IMG/VR virus record: IMGVR_UViG_3300027963_000056
Span: 1 to 64,000 of that record
Source: a virus
Strand: one strand, 5' to 3'
Length of the DNA: 64,000 bases
Position 1 is the first letter of the stretch, and every line of letters starts with the position of its first letter. The translations under genes were made by a program, and so were the position numbers. Below the pieces are notes generated by a model. It saw nothing but the letters and a program-made list of their open reading frames with translations. It searched no databases and had not been told where the DNA came from. Of this stretch, positions 63,877-64,000 are shown in pieces.

Positions 63877-64000
63877 ATGAAAATACGTGACTCAATCAAT
63901 CTAGTAGAAGCCAGCACTCGTCCATCAAAACTGGAAACTACCCCTCTTCCTTACGGCGAAAAAGATCTTGAGCCAGTGCTGAGCAAAGAAAGTTTGGAAT
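63877..64000 (+). CDS. Iron/manganese superoxide dismutase, N-terminal fragment
   Basis: The 41 visible codons read MKIRDSINLVEASTRPSKLE followed by TTPLPYGEKDLEPVLSKESL. The second half matches the conserved start of Fe/Mn superoxide dismutases (LPY-x3-x-LEP-x-[IL]-S-x-E). The first 18 residues are extra and carry the R-D-x-I-N-L-x-E motif shared with the proteins at 4816 and 37264, suggesting a cleavable head-targeting peptide. The catalytic metal ligands lie beyond the window. The assignment rests on a short but distinctive match. Confidence 0.75.
   Translation, partial: MKIRDSINLVEASTRPSKLETTPLPYGEKDLEPVLSKESLE

Noticed and set aside
1-64000. tRNA genes
   Set aside because: I looked for cloverleaf features such as T-loop GTTCGA-type sequences near acceptor stems and saw none convincing; a dedicated scan would be needed to exclude them.

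Overview
The window is a contiguous piece of a large, tailed, T4-like double-stranded DNA phage genome. The reasons are about 115 tightly packed genes with start/stop overlaps of 1-4 bases, many proteins under 100 residues, a phage-type nucleotide-metabolism set (ribonucleotide reductase alpha and beta, glutaredoxin, ATP-dependent ligase), a PAAR spike-tip protein, a repeat-built tail fibre, a GIY-YIG homing-type nuclease, and promoter-like octamers matching the T4 late consensus TATAAATA. GC content looks moderate. I see no rRNA, tRNA, CRISPR array or integrase. Phage-borne lipoproteins, an outer-membrane barrel and a phasin-like protein point to a Gram-negative, polyhydroxyalkanoate-making host. 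A freshwater Burkholderiales host is a reasonable guess but is inference only.

Layout. 1-6.1 kb: nrdA (5' truncated), a DNA methyltransferase, a class II aldolase-like protein, nrdB, a PGDYG-motif protein, glutaredoxin and a SAM methyltransferase. 6.1-8.8 kb: PAAR tip and a 695-residue probable virion protein. 8.9-16.1 kb: outer-membrane barrel, small promoter-driven genes, DNA ligase with a possible nested gene, a VCBS/FG-GAP lipoprotein and conserved small phage proteins. 16.1-21.3 kb: a proteostasis/translation block (YccA/BI-1-like membrane protein, ClpX, ribosomal protein bS21, Hsp20, ClpS). 21.3-27.8 kb: metallophosphoesterase, glycosyltransferase, UDP-glucose-dehydrogenase-like enzyme, 2OG-oxygenase-like protein, amidinotransferase, UV endonuclease, and a candidate small RNA. 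27.9-31.7 kb: envelope/lipid block (amidotransferase-like protein, LpxH-like phosphoesterase, GT4, Mpo1-like protein, fatty acid desaturase). 31.7-36.7 kb: membrane proteins, phasin-like protein, gamma-glutamylcyclotransferase-like protein and four exported proteins or lipoproteins. 36.7-42.4 kb: two ClpP-type proteases with full catalytic triads, a 526-residue possible head-packaged protein, a radical SAM protein and GT4. 42.5-62 kb: mostly small accessory proteins under many host-like promoters, plus tail fibre, homing nuclease, winged-helix regulator with operator, methyltransferase, and a SleB-type hydrolase beside a possible holin. 62.1-64 kb: translation initiation factor IF-1, a second radical SAM protein and the start of a superoxide dismutase.

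How the parts fit. The phage carries one part of almost every step of host protein turnover (unfoldase, two peptidases, adaptor, small heat-shock protein, a YccA-type FtsH-modulator relative) and two parts of the initiating ribosome (bS21, IF-1). Several genes have no Shine-Dalgarno sequence and start directly against a promoter-like element, either TATAAT+6 nt+ATG or AATAC+3 nt+ATG, so they look leaderless. I propose, as inference, that the phage bS21 and IF-1 favour this class of message. Two promoter vocabularies are visible: TTGACc-17-TATAAT (host sigma-70 type, probably early) and TATAAATA/NTAAATAC (T4 late type). A recurring intergenic cassette combines an 18-bp palindrome, a terminator and a TTGACc promoter. 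Three unrelated proteins, including the superoxide dismutase, share an N-terminal R-[ND]-x-[IL]-N-L motif resembling a T4-type capsid-targeting peptide, which suggests enzymes packaged into the head.

Limits: all family assignments come from reading motifs, with no database search. Statements that a small protein resembles families in other T4-like phages are from memory.
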